In this document: positions 33,034 through 44,934 of the stretch, piece by piece
How the letters are laid out: each line of letters opens with the position of its first letter
Position numbering within the stretch: position 1 is the first letter of the stretch
Source: Diospyros lotus
Taxonomy: Eukaryota; Streptophyta; Magnoliopsida; Ericales; Ebenaceae
NCBI RefSeq assembly: GCF_014633365.1
Contig: NC_068344.1
Coordinates: forward strand, 11,299,669 to 11,363,668
Reading direction: 5' to 3'
DNA length: 64,000 nt
Made by a program: the position numbers and the translations under genes
The notes under the pieces: generated by a model
Database searches by the model: none
Told to the model about the DNA's origin: nothing
Seen by the model: the letters and a program-made list of their open reading frames with translations, nothing else

Positions 33034-35514
33034 ATGTTCGACCAATACTGCGAAAATTCAGGTCAAAAGCGCTGTAACTATATCGTAGGAGAAAACGACA
33101 CTTCGAACTTTGAAGATTGTCTTATCATGGAGGGCCAAGACTTTGAGGGTGCGAGCTCACAGTCTAGGGAGGTTGTCATCCTGACCTCTTCAGAAACAGA
33201 GCTGGAGGTCCAAGATCAGGTCGCTAAAGGGAGTACTGGACGCGCGATCTTCAAGAGATTCCCGTCCAAAGCCAAACCTCATGAGGTGATGGCTTATACT
33301 CAGGAGTTTCATCTCCCCAGGAGCTGCCGAGTATACATCCCTGCTTCGAGCTCCCACGCAGCCTATCCGCCATCCAACTTCATAGCCATTAGCCCCCAGC
33401 ACCTCGAGTCCGGATTTAGGTTCCCCGTAGCTCCATACCTTATTGCCCTTTTGAACGACGTCAAGCTCGCCCCCTTTCAATTAACACCGAACTCGTATGC
33501 CCAACTCACTTCTTTGGCCGTCTTATTCCTCACAAATAGACTTCCTCTCCCTTCGCCAAAGCTGATAAAGTTTTTATTTTCCTTAAAAAATGCCAAGGAC
33601 GGGCTGTACTACCTGGCGGCTCGTCCTTCCCCGTATAAGGCCGCCCTTCCTCAAGGTAAAGTGAAGGGGAAGTCCAACGTGGGCGATTACAAGTCTAGTT
33701 GGTTCTTCGTGTCTTGCCCTTCGCTTTCCCTACTTAGGAATTATAGCTTCGTACTGACCCCTGGTAAGAGAATATCAGCTCACATGGATCTTTCTTTTCT
33801 TTCTTGAGTACTTGTTTTAACTTGCTTATCCTCTGATGCAGATTTTGGGGGTAAGAAACTGACTTTATTGGCTGAGGAGACTGACGTCCTTGACAAGCTT
33901 GTGGCAGCGGGGTCGAGTTCAGAGATTCTTGAACTTTCAGATAAGCTTCTTCGAGAAAATGAGCTCCCCCATCCTCTCGGCGTGGAGACCGTTTAGGGGG
34001 ACCATATCAGGGATTTGGGCATGGAGATCCCCCTGTCTGCTTTCCAGGTCGCAGGGCTGAGTAGTTCAAGAGGAGAAGTCGACCAAGATGAAAGTATGGT
34101 TGACCTCGACCTCCTCCATTCGAAGCGATCTAGGGCGAGATCGGGCACTACCTCGTCCACAACCTCGAGCTCTAGCTCACGAGGTGGTAGGTCGGAGCAG
34201 TCACAGCCGCAATTGTGTCCCTAGCAACAGCAACAGCAGACTCAACAGTCACGGGGTGATTAGCAGGAGCAACGGCAAAGAGCTCCGCCCCATCAACCGC
34301 AATAGCAAAGGCAAACCCATCAACAGCCAGGGTATCGGGTCTCTGCCTCTCGCGACCACGGTTCGAGTGGGGCCCGCGGGAAGGAGGTCGCAGCGGGGGT
34401 TCGGGGTGCCCCTGCTGCACGTTCAAAGAGGTAGCCTGACCAGCTGCAGTAGAGGGAGGACATCAGGGCCAAACGGGCTAGGGTCCCTGGGAAGGAGCTG
34501 GCCCTGGAGGCTCTGCCAGGAGGGGTCTATGTTGGCCCCTTCTGGACTCCATCCTAGACCTCTTGGGTGCGAACTCGAAGCCCCTTAATGACTCAAAGCT
34601 AAAGGGGATCCCTCTCTGCGATTTCATGGCCCGTCATAGCCTGGTGGTAAGTGGGACTTTTCTAGCTGCCATGAAGCTCCGGCTTAGTATAAGGATTTTG
34701 AGGAGCAGCTTCAGACGGTGAGCACGTCCCTTCAGGCTAAAATAACAAAGTTTGAGGACGAGAAGAATGCCCAAAAGGCTGAAATAACGAAGCTCTCGGA
34801 TGAGAAGAAAGATCTCCAGGTCAAGCTCCTTGCTACCTAAAAGGAGGTGGAGGGCTCCTTAACGCGTTTGAGGATGGAGGTTCAGAAAAATAAAGATCTC
34901 GACGAGGAGCTTCGCAGGTCGAAGAACATGTGGGAGCTTGCCAACTTTGGGCTTACTGGCGAGATGAACAAAGCGAGGGTGGAGCTGCGGAAGGCTCAGG
35001 ACAAGTTAAAATCGACTGAGGCGGAGTTGAAGATGGTAAGGGAGATGCAGAGTCAAGCGGATGATCGGGCTGCCCGATGCGAGCAGCTTGCGAAGAGGAC
35101 CATCGACGATATTAAGGTGGAGGTGGGAGCGTGGATAGACTCTTTGCACTGGGAATCAGATCTGACACCTGTTCGGCGTTCTTGTACACCCTTTGGGTGA
35201 ACCATCCCAAGATGGACTTCTCTTTCTTTGGTGCGCAGGCCATCGAAGAGGTGAAAAGGTATGCTGTCGAGGCCGCAGAGGACCCTGACGATGCCACTCC
35301 GCTTGATTCGTCTGAGGTCACGACGCAGGCTGTCCAGGTCGAGGCTGAGTCGTCTGGGGCCATCGAGGTTCAGCTTGGTGAGACTGCTGAGGCGCATTCT
35401 ACGGAAGTTGCCAAGGTCTGTCAAGCCGGGGCCGTCGAACCTCAACCAACTCCATCTACCGTCATCCAGCCCGCCGAGGTCGAACCCGTTGAAGCAGTCG
35501 CCCCTCTTAGCTAG
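33034..35514 (+). pseudogene. Tat antisense accessory gene: gypsy-type transposase-like domain plus coiled coil, spliced
   Basis: Opposite to gag-pol. Exon 1 (33034-33763, 243 codons plus one base) has a region resembling the Pfam 'putative gypsy-type transposase' domain, with GFRFPVAPYLIALLNDVK, LAPFQLTPNSYAQL and a Tyr-rich YYLAARP segment at roughly residues 125-205. The name is historical; its role is not known and I do not claim transposase activity. A 78-bp intron (33764-33841, GTAAG...GCAG) follows; unspliced, the frame would stop at 33807. Exon 2 continues in frame with seven TAG stops (33994-34555), then after a frameshift a long Lys/Glu/Leu coiled coil (about 34695-35125), another frameshift near 35125, and an acidic Val/Glu/Pro-rich end to the stop at 35514. 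A probable 5'-UTR intron (32699-33033, GTAAGT...TTTGTAG) ends at the ATG. An AATGAAAAG poly(A)-like word is at 35564. Inactive copy. Confidence 0.75.
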
Positions 35515-36799
35515 GGCTCCAATATGTATTTTAATTTTTTTTTTTGTAATACGAGCCTTATTCAATGAAAAGAAGCACTTTCTATACTTGCGTATCTCGC
35601 CTTAAATTCCATCGTGAACTCAAGCTAATCAGACTTAAGTTCTGACGATGTTCTGGCGTAGCAATTAGTGAACTAATCTTCATGATGTAACTTGAAAATA
35701 ACTTCAGCAAACTTCCGTATATTTGAAGATTGACTCAGAAGAAAACTTCAAGAATATAACTTGAGAACGAATCGTCCCAACATAGGTCTAGATAAATTCG
35801 GAGCTTTCCAAGCTCACAGACTAACATGCTCGAACTAGCTCGTCGATGATAGTTGTAGTAATCAACGCGAAGACTTATACTTAGGCAATTTCCAGGAAAC
35901 CCCCATCCAGCATGTCTTGACAAAATAACAAGAATCTGACCGAGATGTATGTAAAGGAAAATTGCCTTGTGATCTCGGCTAATATACAGTGGCTGAGCAG
36001 CTCGTGATAGATGATTCGGACGCGTGTCTGGTAGGTCTCGAATAGTCTTATTTAGGCAAATTGAGACGGACCTCAGCTGACATGGTTAAATATGCAAAAT
36101 TTGTTAGGATATGAAATTGCGTTGTGACCTCGATTAGCATATTGAGGCTCTTGACAAGTTTTAACAAATTGGGAGTGAACACTCAGGTAGGTCACTGAAC
36201 ATGGCTTTAAGCCAAAATAAAAGGACCCCAGTTAGTGAAAACTCAACTTGTACCGCCAAGTTATACGTTCAGGCGGGTCATAGGGCGGCCCCAGCTAACA
36301 TATCATGGTTTGTTATTTCATTGACCTGCATGGCCGAGATATGTGTCCAGTTAGGTCGCGTTACCACCTCAGCTAACACCCAATGACTTCTACAAGTTTT
36401 AATTGAACCGAGAGGGAACACCCAGGTAGGTCGCAGACCATGGCTTAGGCCAAGATAAAAGGACCTAGGCTAGTGAACCCAAGCTCGGAGTTACTTGTGG
36501 AAGTGGTTGCTCAGTAGGTTCCAAACCATGACATTAAGTCAAGATGAATGGTTCTCAGCTAGTAGACCACGACCTGAGGGAGGGACCAAGGTGAATGCTT
36601 AGTTAAGTCGTAAATCGTAACACAGTGGCTAGGTTACTTAGGCCCCAGCTTGCAAACCATGGCTTCTCAACCCCTCATTTTGGGGGTATTCAATCGAATA
36701 CCAATAAGAATAAAGTGCAATGAAAGTTCATAAATTCTAACCAGAATCATGAAGGTTATTCGTAATAAAAAGACGAAGCATAGGCAAGAACAATTACAT
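35515..36799. other. Spacer between accessory gene and integrase, degenerate repeats
   Basis: No gene. Between 36180 and 36570 three diverged copies of a ~55-bp unit occur (36186, 36425, 36512), with CAGGTAGGTC, CCATGGCTT, AGATAAAAGGACC and CTAGTGAA. Both the plus-strand gene and minus-strand pol end into this convergent spacer. Confidence 0.6.
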
Positions 36800-37861
36800 T
36801 TATTTGAAGTATGGACGAAGGTGTTCCGCGTTCCAAGCTCGTGGGAGAGGAAAATTGTCCATGTTTGCCAGATGATATGCTCCGTTACTTAGATTTTCCT
36901 TGATGATAAATAGACCTTCCCAGTTAGGGCCTAGGGTGCCATCACTTATCGCCCGAGCTCCTGGGAGTACTAGACGTAGTACCAGGTCTCCGACGTTGTA
37001 ACGTCGGATTCAGACCTTCCTGTTGTAGTATCGTGCCACCCTTACTCGAGCTATATCTCTCGATTCCTCGAGCAGGTCCAGATTAGCTGCCAGCAGCTCG
37101 TCATTGCGATCTGAGCTGAAGGTGGCCCTTCGGTGGCTGGCCACTTCATTCTTAGCTGGGATCATAGCCTCCGACCCATACGCCATTGAGAATGGGGTTT
37201 CTCTAGTGCTGTTTCGAGCGGTTGTTCGATAGGCCCATAGCACTGTTTGCAGTTCATCCGCCCAGGCCCCCTTTCTAGCTTCAAGCTTTGTTTTTAGGGT
37301 CTGCTTGATTATTTTGTTGACAGCTTCAACCTGCCCATTGGCCTGGGGGTGATCAACGACGGTGAAACTTTTTCGGATCCCCATTGACTCACAGAATTGG
37401 ATGAATTGCTCGCTGGTGAATTGGGTTCCGTTGTCCGTTATTATTTGCTGTGGCACTCCGAACTTGCAAATTATGTTATCCCATGTAAACGCTTGTGCCT
37501 TCACGCTGGTGATCTGCGCGAGTTCTGCGGCCTCCGCCCATTTGGTGAAGTAGTCAACTGCCACTATGGCGTGCTTGCACCCTCCGCGAGCCGTTAAGAG
37601 TGGCCCGATTAAATCCATGCCCCAAATGGCAAAGGGCCACGGGCTACTCATCTGCTGCAGGTAAGCTGGTGGAGCTCGGGGAACCTTGGCGAACCTTTGG
37701 CACTTTTCGCATCTCTTGACTATCTCCACGGCATCTTGCTTTATAGTGGGCTAATAAAACCCTTGTTGGAGGGCCTTTTGTGCCAGCGAAAGTGCCCCTG
37801 TATGATTACCGCAGTGACCTGCATGAATTTCTTTTAGCACAGTCTGACAGTCGGTGCCGTC
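36800..37861 (-). pseudogene. Tat integrase, 3' part
   Basis: A 239-codon block (37010-37729) holds the integrase core: D39 (GMDLIG), D99 (ITDNGT) and E135 (NGQVE) with 35 residues between the last two, so the DDE triad is complete. Before it the zinc-binding part reads EIHAGHCGNH (H residues) and KRCEKC (C residues), with TAG in place of a Trp codon near 37751. After it, past a TGA where a CGA Arg codon is expected (37010), the frame runs on through RRYNVGDLVLR and NAEHLRPYFK to TAA at 36800. The region is cut at 37861 by solo LTR S1; reading resumes at 40454. Confidence 0.85.
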
Positions 37862-39484
37862 TATAATACCCCAAAATTTAATATAGAGATTGGATGATGC
37901 AATAAAGTGTTTTAAATGGAAGTTTTGAATTTAAGTGCAAATGGGAATGATTTTAAGGACTCAAATGCACATATCAAAGGATAGCTTCTCCAACAATAGG
38001 AATAATTGTAATTGTAAATGCTTATTTAAGAAGCTTTGTGTTGGTGAAATGGGATTGGAGGATTATCCCTAAAAGTCCTAAGGCTTATGATGATAATAAT
38101 TACTTTTACCCTTAATTCAAAGTAAGGAAAACTTGGAAGAATTCTATTGGTTCACCAAAAGATGAAGATAAGAAGAGTTGTCTTGGAAGCCACGTGAGGG
38201 GCAATTAGAGGCAAGGGATTGGAATAATGAAAGGCTTCTAAAGGAAGGAAGAATCAAGTGAAAGAATTTCAAAGATAAGCCATCATTACTAGGGAAGAAA
38301 AGTAAAGGCTTGTTTGAGAAGCCTTGAGTTGGTAAAGGATAACGTCTCCAAGTAAATGTCATGATAAAAGCTTATTTGAAAAGTTTGAGTTGGTAAACTC
38401 TCGTTGGAAGATTTATTGAAGGCTTATTAAAGAAGCCTTAAGGTGGCAAAATGGTATTGGACGGTTGTACACAAAAGTCTTAAGATAAGATAAGATGATT
38501 TCTTAATTCAAAAGCATATGTAGTTGGAAGCTTGCCATTGGCTTGCAAAAAGATAAGGATAAGGTAGGTGGAATAAGTGGGCACGCAAGGGGCAAATGGA
38601 AGGAGTAGATTGGGAGAGAAAAAGCTTCTAAGAGAAGAATGGAATCAAATGTGAGTTTTTTCAAAGATAGTAATCATAGCTAGGATAGAAAATAACCAAA
38701 TGTGATCTTGAAGCTTGGAGGTAAAAGGACTATAAAAAGGGGTGGAGAGTTGGACCACATAGAAGGAAAATCGAAGAGGAAAAGCAAGAGAAGAAGAAAC
38801 TAAAGAAGAAGGCAAGAGAAGCCAAGTGGGAGACCAGATTGGAAATCACCAAAAACGGAAAAAAAGCTAAAAGGTAAGTCACTTTTCTTTTTGTAGGGTT
38901 GTAGTACACTGAAAGAGGAGTTCGTAGGTTTAAACGGAAGTCAAATCGGAGTTAAAATGAAGGAGTTATGGCCGTTTTAATTTTGGGTTGCAAAACAGAG
39001 AAGGGGTAGCGCGTGGCCACCCTTCCGAGGGCCCGTAAGGGCGCATCCGACCTCCGTTTAGTCTGAAATTTTTACCGTTGTTCTCCTATTCTAATTACCT
39101 ACAACCCTGTGTAGAAATATTTGAGGTTGGTTCACTGAAATCCATGATTTCTGCAGAAACAGCCCCTAGTGCTCGAACCGGGCTATAAACCGTGCTATTG
39201 AAGGGAAAACGATCAAGGTGAGTGGTTCTTGTGCATGCTCCCCCTTGATCATTCTTGGTTTCATTTGTGAGTGGTCCTTATGCATGCTTCTTAATTCCTA
39301 TTGATCATTCTTGGTTTCCACTTGTGGATGGTTGTTGCTTACATCTCATGATTCCTTACTTTCGAGCATTTCTTTCCTATTTTGCTTGATCACGGAGTTC
39401 GTTGTTGTGGTTCGTCGATGGGATTAAACATGACTACTCTTGCTCGTAGCTTATGGATTACATATTATTTTTTCCTTGGTTTGT

Positions 39485-39855
39485 GCATCGTGCCTACAGG
39501 TGAGGCCGTGCCTACTTGATATTCCTTAGTTTGTACGTATTCCTTCTGCTTTGTCTTCAATATGTTGTTTGGTGATAGTTGCTATTGGTGGATCGAGAAC
39601 TTGTTGGCTGCTTGTTGGGAACATCACGAGGATCGGGGTGGTAATCTCGTGCCCAGAGGTGGGGCCGTGCCTAGAGGTGGGGCTGAGGGGTTGGACCACG
39701 ATCCCGTGCCTGCAGGTGGGGCTGAGATGTTTCACACAAGTGCCAACGGGCATAGTGGTGGCTTGTAATCTCGTGCCTAGAGGTGGGGCTGAGGGATTGG
39801 ACCACAACCACATGCCTAGAGGTGGGGCTTAGCCTGGAGGTGAGGCTGTGAGGTT
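39485..39855 (+). repeat. GTGCCTAGAGGTGGGGC repeats in S1
   Basis: About eight copies of GTGCC(T/C)(A/G)(G/C)AGGTG(G/A)GGC, some followed by TGAGGGGTTGGACCACGA, irregularly spaced. Repeated peptides such as PRGGA in three overlapping ORFs come from this repeat. Confidence 0.75.
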
Positions 39856-40002
39856 TGACATAAGTGCTGGAAGGGATGATGGTGACTCGGGGAGGTTTTA
39901 TTTTGATATGGTCTTGGAAGGTTTATACTTAATTTTGCTTGTTTCCTGGCATAACTGCATATTGCTCTTGCATGCACTGTTTCTTTCTTTCTTACCACTC
40001 AC

Positions 40003-40059
40003 TTAGATATCATTATCTAACTTGGGTGTTTCTTACCCCTGGGGCATTCATCGTCCCAG
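40003..40059 (+). other. Conserved stem-loop pair in LTR S1
   Basis: Stem 1: TTAGATA (40003-40009) with TATCTAA (40014-40020), 7 bp. Stem 2: CTGGGGC (40039-40045) with GTCCCAG (40053-40059), seven pairs if one G-U is allowed. Confidence 0.65.
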
Positions 40060-40453
40060 CTTATCAGAAGTGTCAAGCGTTACAGGTTCCAGGTTAAAGC
40101 GTGAGCAAGGAGGTGGAGCTTCACTAGCTTTGGGATCTTGGATTCATTATGTATCCCTGTAACCGAAGTAATATATTGTGAATAGCAGTCAGGGTACTCA
40201 AAGTTTGTAATAAAAGGATGCCTTACAGTTGTACTACATTAATAAGTTGTGTCTTTCCAGAGTGTTAAGAGTCTTTTACATTTCTTGTACCTGGTAATGA
40301 AATCTAGTGGAAACCCATTTTATTTAGCTTTGGTTAAGCTTGCAGGTTCGATCCAATGCTTCCGTTGGTAAGGGTTTCCATAACGCCCGTAGGTGAAGTT
40401 AGCTTGTATTTGATATCATAATGGTATTTGGAAAAGTGGGGCGTTACACCGTC

Positions 40454-42783
40454 GATGCACCTCAGGAGTGGGGCTGAGAAACCCCTCTTGTACAGTCTAT
40501 CATCGTAGATGCAATATCGAGCTGCTTGAGCTCATAGACGATGTGCTTCCAACTTGTCTTCCAGTAGTTTCCCGTTTTGTAGATACTCCAAGATAGGAGT
40601 CATCCATGAGTTTTGGGACACGGTGATCACCATCGTTTCAGCTCGTTATTCGATGCTCAGGGTAGCTAAAAAGTCCACGGGTATGTCCCCTAAGAATTCC
40701 GCATCACGGGCAGTTGCTATGCTAGCTAATGTGTCCGCATGGGAGTTCTGGGAGCCGGGGATTTGGTGTATTTCATATTTTTCAAAAGTGGCTAGGAGCT
40801 CGCGTACCTTTTGTAAGTATGCAAGCATTTTTGTATCTCTGGCTTGGTATTCTCCCCATAATTGGTTGACAACCAGCTGGGAGTCATTGAAAATCTCCAA
40901 GGATTCAGCTCGTATTTCTTTTACCAGGCGGAGTCCTGTTAATAAGGCTTCATACTTGGATTCATTATTGGTGGCCGAAAAACCAAACCTCAGGGCGTAG
41001 AGGATTTTGTGACCTTCGGGGCTTATTAGCATAACCCCGACTCCCGCTCCTTGTTCACTCGATGACCCATTGATGTATAGTTCCCAGGACGGTCCTTTCA
41101 AGTTCTTCGTTTCCTCGTCAATCGGCCCAGTGAACTCGGCAATGAAGTTTGCCAACGCTTGACCCTTTATCGCCGTCCTTGGTTTGTACTTTATGTCGAA
41201 TTGAGCGAGCTCGATAGACCATTTTAGTAAGCGACCTGAGGTATCTGGCTTTTGTAAGATTTGTTTTAGCAGGTATTTGGTCAAGACTTCGATCTCATGA
41301 GCTTGAAAATAAGGTCGCAACTTTCTTGATGTCATTATTAGACAGTAAGCCAATTTTTCAATTGGTGCGTACCTTGTTTCTGCGTCAATCAAGCTTTTGG
41401 AGACGTAATAAATGGGGTGTTGCACCCCATCTTCCCCTCAGACGAGGGCCGCACTGAGAGCCTGTTGGGATACTCCTAAGTACAAGGTCAACTTCTCTCC
41501 CTCCTTAGGTTTGGCAAGTAGTGGGGCTCGTCCCATGTACTCCTTCAGTTGCTGGAATGCGAACTCGCATTCTTCTTTCCATCTGAAGTCTTTCTCCTTT
41601 TTTAGAAGCTCGAAGAACAGGGCACACTCATCAGTCGCCTTTGAAATGAAACGGCTCAAAGCTGCGACCTGCCCATTGAGGCTTTGTACCTCCTTCTTCC
41701 TTACGGGCGATCTCATGTCAAGTAAAGCCTTTATTTTGTTTGGGTTGGCTTCAATGCCTCTGTTGTTTACCATGAACCCAAGAAATTTTTCGGAGGCTAC
41801 CCCAAAGGCTTACTTGAGTGGGTTGAGCTTCATCTGATAGCTCTTGAGGAGGCCAAACATTTCCCCCAGATCGGAAACGTGGTCCGTTACTTGCTCAGAT
41901 TTTACCAGTATGTCGTCAACGTATACTTCCATGATTCTTCTGATCAGTGTCTCGAACATCGTATTGACTAGCCTTTGGTAGGTCGCGCCAGCATTCTTCA
42001 ATCCAAAAGGCATGACCTTATAACAATAAAACCCCTGGTTAGTAATGAATGAGGTGTGCTCTTGGTCGGTGGGGTTCATGGGGATTTGGTTGTAGCCTGA
42101 ATAGGCATCCATGAAACTAAGGAGGCGATGACCAGCCGTTGCATCCACGAGCTGATCGATTCTGGGGAGAGGAAAGCTGTCCTTAGGACAGGCCTTGTTC
42201 AGGTTGGTAAAGTCGATGCAGGTCCTCCACTTCCCATTTTTCTTTTTTACCAGGACCTAGTTGGCCACCCAGACCGGATAGTGGGCCTCCTTGATGAAAT
42301 TGTTTGCCAAGAGTTTGTCCACTTCTTCTTTAATAGCGGCATAACGCCCTAGAGTCATTGGCCTCCTCTTCTGGCACACTGGCCTATAGCTCGGATCTAC
42401 GTTGAGCCTGTGCGATATGACTTTTGGGGCGATTCCCACCATATCCTCGTGGTTCCATGCGAATACATCAAGGTTAGCTTTAAGGAAATTTGTAAGTTGG
42501 GATTTTACCTCGGGGGCTAGATTCTTTCCTAGCTTGTGGTGCCTTTCTTCGTCCGCCTCACTGACTGAGATATCTTCAAGCTCTTCCATGGGACCGGTGG
42601 GTTTGTCGTAGTCGACCTCGCTGGGATCCAGGTCGTGATTAGCCTCCCATTGGCTTGTCGGTCGCGAGCCATCTTTTGCGATGATATTCACTTTCTTTCC
42701 TTTTGCTCTCATTTTCAGGGCGTCTTCATAACAATGTCTTGCGAGGTGCTATTCCCCCCGTACACATCCTACTCCATTGGGGG
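40454..42783 (-). pseudogene. Tat reverse transcriptase, RNase H and second RNase H
   Basis: Four minus-strand blocks in one frame (42712-42257, 42148-41810, 41773-41438, 41425-40646), separated by single stops. RT shows SYRPVCQKRR, FMDAYSGYNQI, VMPFGLKNAGATYQRL and an intact YVDDIL active site. The RT-linked RNase H ends with HPIYYVSKSL and YAPIEKL. The second RNase H starts at WELYINGSSS, where the usual sequence has YVDGSS, so its first catalytic Asp is Asn. Its other acidic residues (NNESKYEAL, NDSQLV, HADTLA) are present. The part after 40646 leads to the integrase zinc domain and is cut by S1. At least one stop (near 41435) sits where a CGA Arg codon is expected. A one-base deletion near 42783 separates this frame from protease. 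Confidence 0.9.
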
Positions 42784-43480
42784 TCAGAATTTCACTGTAA
42801 GCGTCCTAGTCGAAGTGACTAGATCCAGGTCGTTTATTACCGGCCTTCCGAGTACGACGTTGTATGCTGAGGGGAAGTCAATGATTAGGAACTTCGCCAA
42901 AGTAGTGGCCTGGCGATTTACGTCCCTGATGGTGAAGGGAAGGCTGATTTGACCGACAGGGATCACTGCGTCCCCCGTGAATCCATAGAGTAGCTTTGGG
43001 GATGAGCTTAACTGTTCTGGCCCCAAACCCATCTGATCGAAGCACGCTCTGTACATTACATTTACCGAGCTTCCCGTGTCCACCATTATCCTTCGCACTT
43101 CGGAGTTTCCAATCTGGGCCTGTACAATGAGTTCATCGTTATGCGGGCAATGGACGTCTCTAGCCTCTTCTTCCGAGAAAACCATGTTCTCCGGAGTTGA
43201 GCCACCCCTAGATCGCTTCGCGGGAACCGACTGTTCGTCCGACCTTGCCAGCAAGACATGGTTAGCTTCACGTACATACTTGTCACGGGATTTGTGGGAG
43301 GATCCCGCGAGGTGAGGTCCACCATGAATCGTGTAGATAGTTCGCACAGCCAGTGAGCGGTCATCATCGGAGGAGGGCGGTTGCTGTGCTGGTGGCTGGC
43401 TTGGTTGATTAGTCGGTCGCATCACGTAATCTTTCAAGCAACCTCTTCTTATCAGATCTTTAATGGCATCCCTTAGGTTC
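42784..43480 (-). pseudogene. Tat aspartic protease
   Basis: Second half of a 363-codon block (42784-43875). The active site IMVDTGSSVNVMY is at residues 264-276 of that block, followed by the expected VIPVGQISLPF and YNVVLGRPVI segments. It is continuous with gag in the same frame. The protease cuts the Gag-Pol polyprotein. This part is intact in itself but belongs to a broken polyprotein. Confidence 0.85.
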
Positions 43481-44895
43481 CAACATTCAGAGGTGTTGTG
43501 ACCCGCCTCATTGTGGTACGCGCAAAATTTTTCCTTGTTTTGGAATTTGTTTGGAGTTCTCAACGGGTTGGGCTTCCCGAACTCCTCTTTGTTCCTTTCC
43601 ATGGCGAAGATCCTTTCTTGGGGGTCAGACAAAGCACAGTAGCTGTCAAAGCGCTGGGATCTACGAGGTTGCTCATCTCTGTCTGCCTTGTGAGTTCGTT
43701 TGAAGACTTCACTGTTAGAGCGCTCCCCTAGAGCTTCATTTCTGGCGTCTCTGTTATGCCTTCTCTTATTTTGGTTGGAGCCCCCAACTTCTTCTCTTGA
43801 CCCGATAGGTTTCTTTGACCCGAAGGCGTCTTCCCATCGGATCTTCTTGGAAGCTCGTTCATAGAATTCCCCCAAGTCTTTAACTGGGGTCTTGTAGATG
43901 CTCTCATAGAGCTTCCCATCTTTTCGGAGGCTGGCGGAGATCGCCGTCAGGAAACTTTCATTGGAGGGATCCTTGACGTTGCTTACCTCGCATCTGAATC
44001 TGGCAATTTAATCCCTCAGGGGCTCGTTTGCTTTCTGGAATACTGTGGCGAGGTGACAAGGTGGCGCGAGCTGCCTCCTTAGAGCCCTGTATTGGTTAAG
44101 GAACCTCTGTTGGCATTCCTCCCAGCTGTTAATGCTGCGAGGCGGAAGACTCCTGAACCAAGCTTGGGGGATGTCACCTAAGATTGTCGGGAAGACGCGA
44201 CATTTAGCCAGCGAGCTGGTTGTTTGTAGATCCATTTGCACGTTGTACGCGTCCAAGTAGTCATAGGGGTCGCTGTCCCCATTGTATTGTGGCATGCTTG
44301 GGACCTTAAATCTCCGGGGGAGGGGTTCGAGCTCAATCTCTCTGGTGAACGACGTCCTGTCCCCATGGCCATTATTCTGGCTGCGGACTCCTTGTCGTTC
44401 TTCCCGCTGTCGTACCCTTTGATATAGCTCCTCCACGGTTGAGTCCGGGCCTGCGATCGCCTACTTCTTTCTCAAACCGGGGAGTGGTGATTCGGGAATG
44501 GATAGTTATCCCCGATATCCTCTTCTGCGGGCGGGGGTCTCTCTTCTCGTGGTTGACGAACCCTACGAGGCAAAGCTGGTGGATCGTGGGCAGCTCGCGC
44601 CTATGCTTGGGGCTAGAATTCTGACCGTGTCAGCGAGCTGCATTACTGTATTCTCCAATGCTTCCTGGCACTGCTGCCAGTGCCGGATCGTCCCTATTCC
44701 AGCGATTTGAACAGTAGGTTGGACAGGGAATCGCGGTGGTATGCCAGTGGCGTCTTCGGTTGGCGGTGGTAAAGGGATATCTGCTGTCGAGGCAACGGGT
44801 CCTCCATTTGGTGGAAAGTCCCACGGTCGATCGCGGTGATTTTCAGGTGGGTCGATCGCCGCCTCGGAACTTCGAGTATTTCTTCCTCTAGCCAT
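43481..44895 (-). pseudogene. Tat gag
   Basis: Starts at the ATG with complement at 44893-44895, 40 bp after the LTR. The N-terminal part (44563-44895) is Pro-rich and stops at 44563. The central retrotransposon gag domain (44008-44436) has PSMPQYNGDSDPYDYLDAY and SWEECQQRFLNQY. The C-terminal part has a C2H2C-like knuckle, C118-x2-H121-x4-H126-x4-C131 of the next block (FCAYHNEAGHNTSEC). All parts share one frame, interrupted by stops near 44562, 44440 and 44007. Gag forms the particle that packages the RNA. Confidence 0.85.
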
Positions 44896-44909
44896 GGCTA
44901 TTGATCAGA

Positions 44910-44929
44910 GCGGCCCCTTCCTCTAGCAC
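44910..44929 (-). other. Primer binding site of the Tat element
   Basis: The minus strand reads TGGTGCTAGAGGAAGGGG a few bases after the 5' LTR. A TGG start fits the CCA end of a tRNA, but I cannot name the tRNA. Confidence 0.55.
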
Positions 44930-44934
44930 CAAAA

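Larger units (their letters stand above)
37862..40448 (+). mobile_element. Gypsy solo LTR 'S1' inside Tat pol
   Basis: 2587 bp, TATAATACCCC (TG mutated to TA) ... GGGGCGTTACA, TSD CCGTC at 37857-37861 and 40449-40453. TATA box TATAAAAAG at 38731. A minisatellite lies at 39640-39850 and the stem-loop pair at 40003-40059. Removing it with one TSD restores the integrase N-terminal reading, so it landed in an existing Tat copy. Internal short ORFs (38144-38362, 39526-39832) are not genes. Confidence 0.9.

Noticed and set aside
39526..39832. ORFs with PRGGA repeats on both strands
   Set aside because: Produced by the GTGCCTAGAGGTGGGGC repeats in LTR S1.
41412..44710. Plus-strand ORFs over the Tat gag-pol region
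   Set aside because: Antisense shadows of pol; no codon or domain signal of their own.
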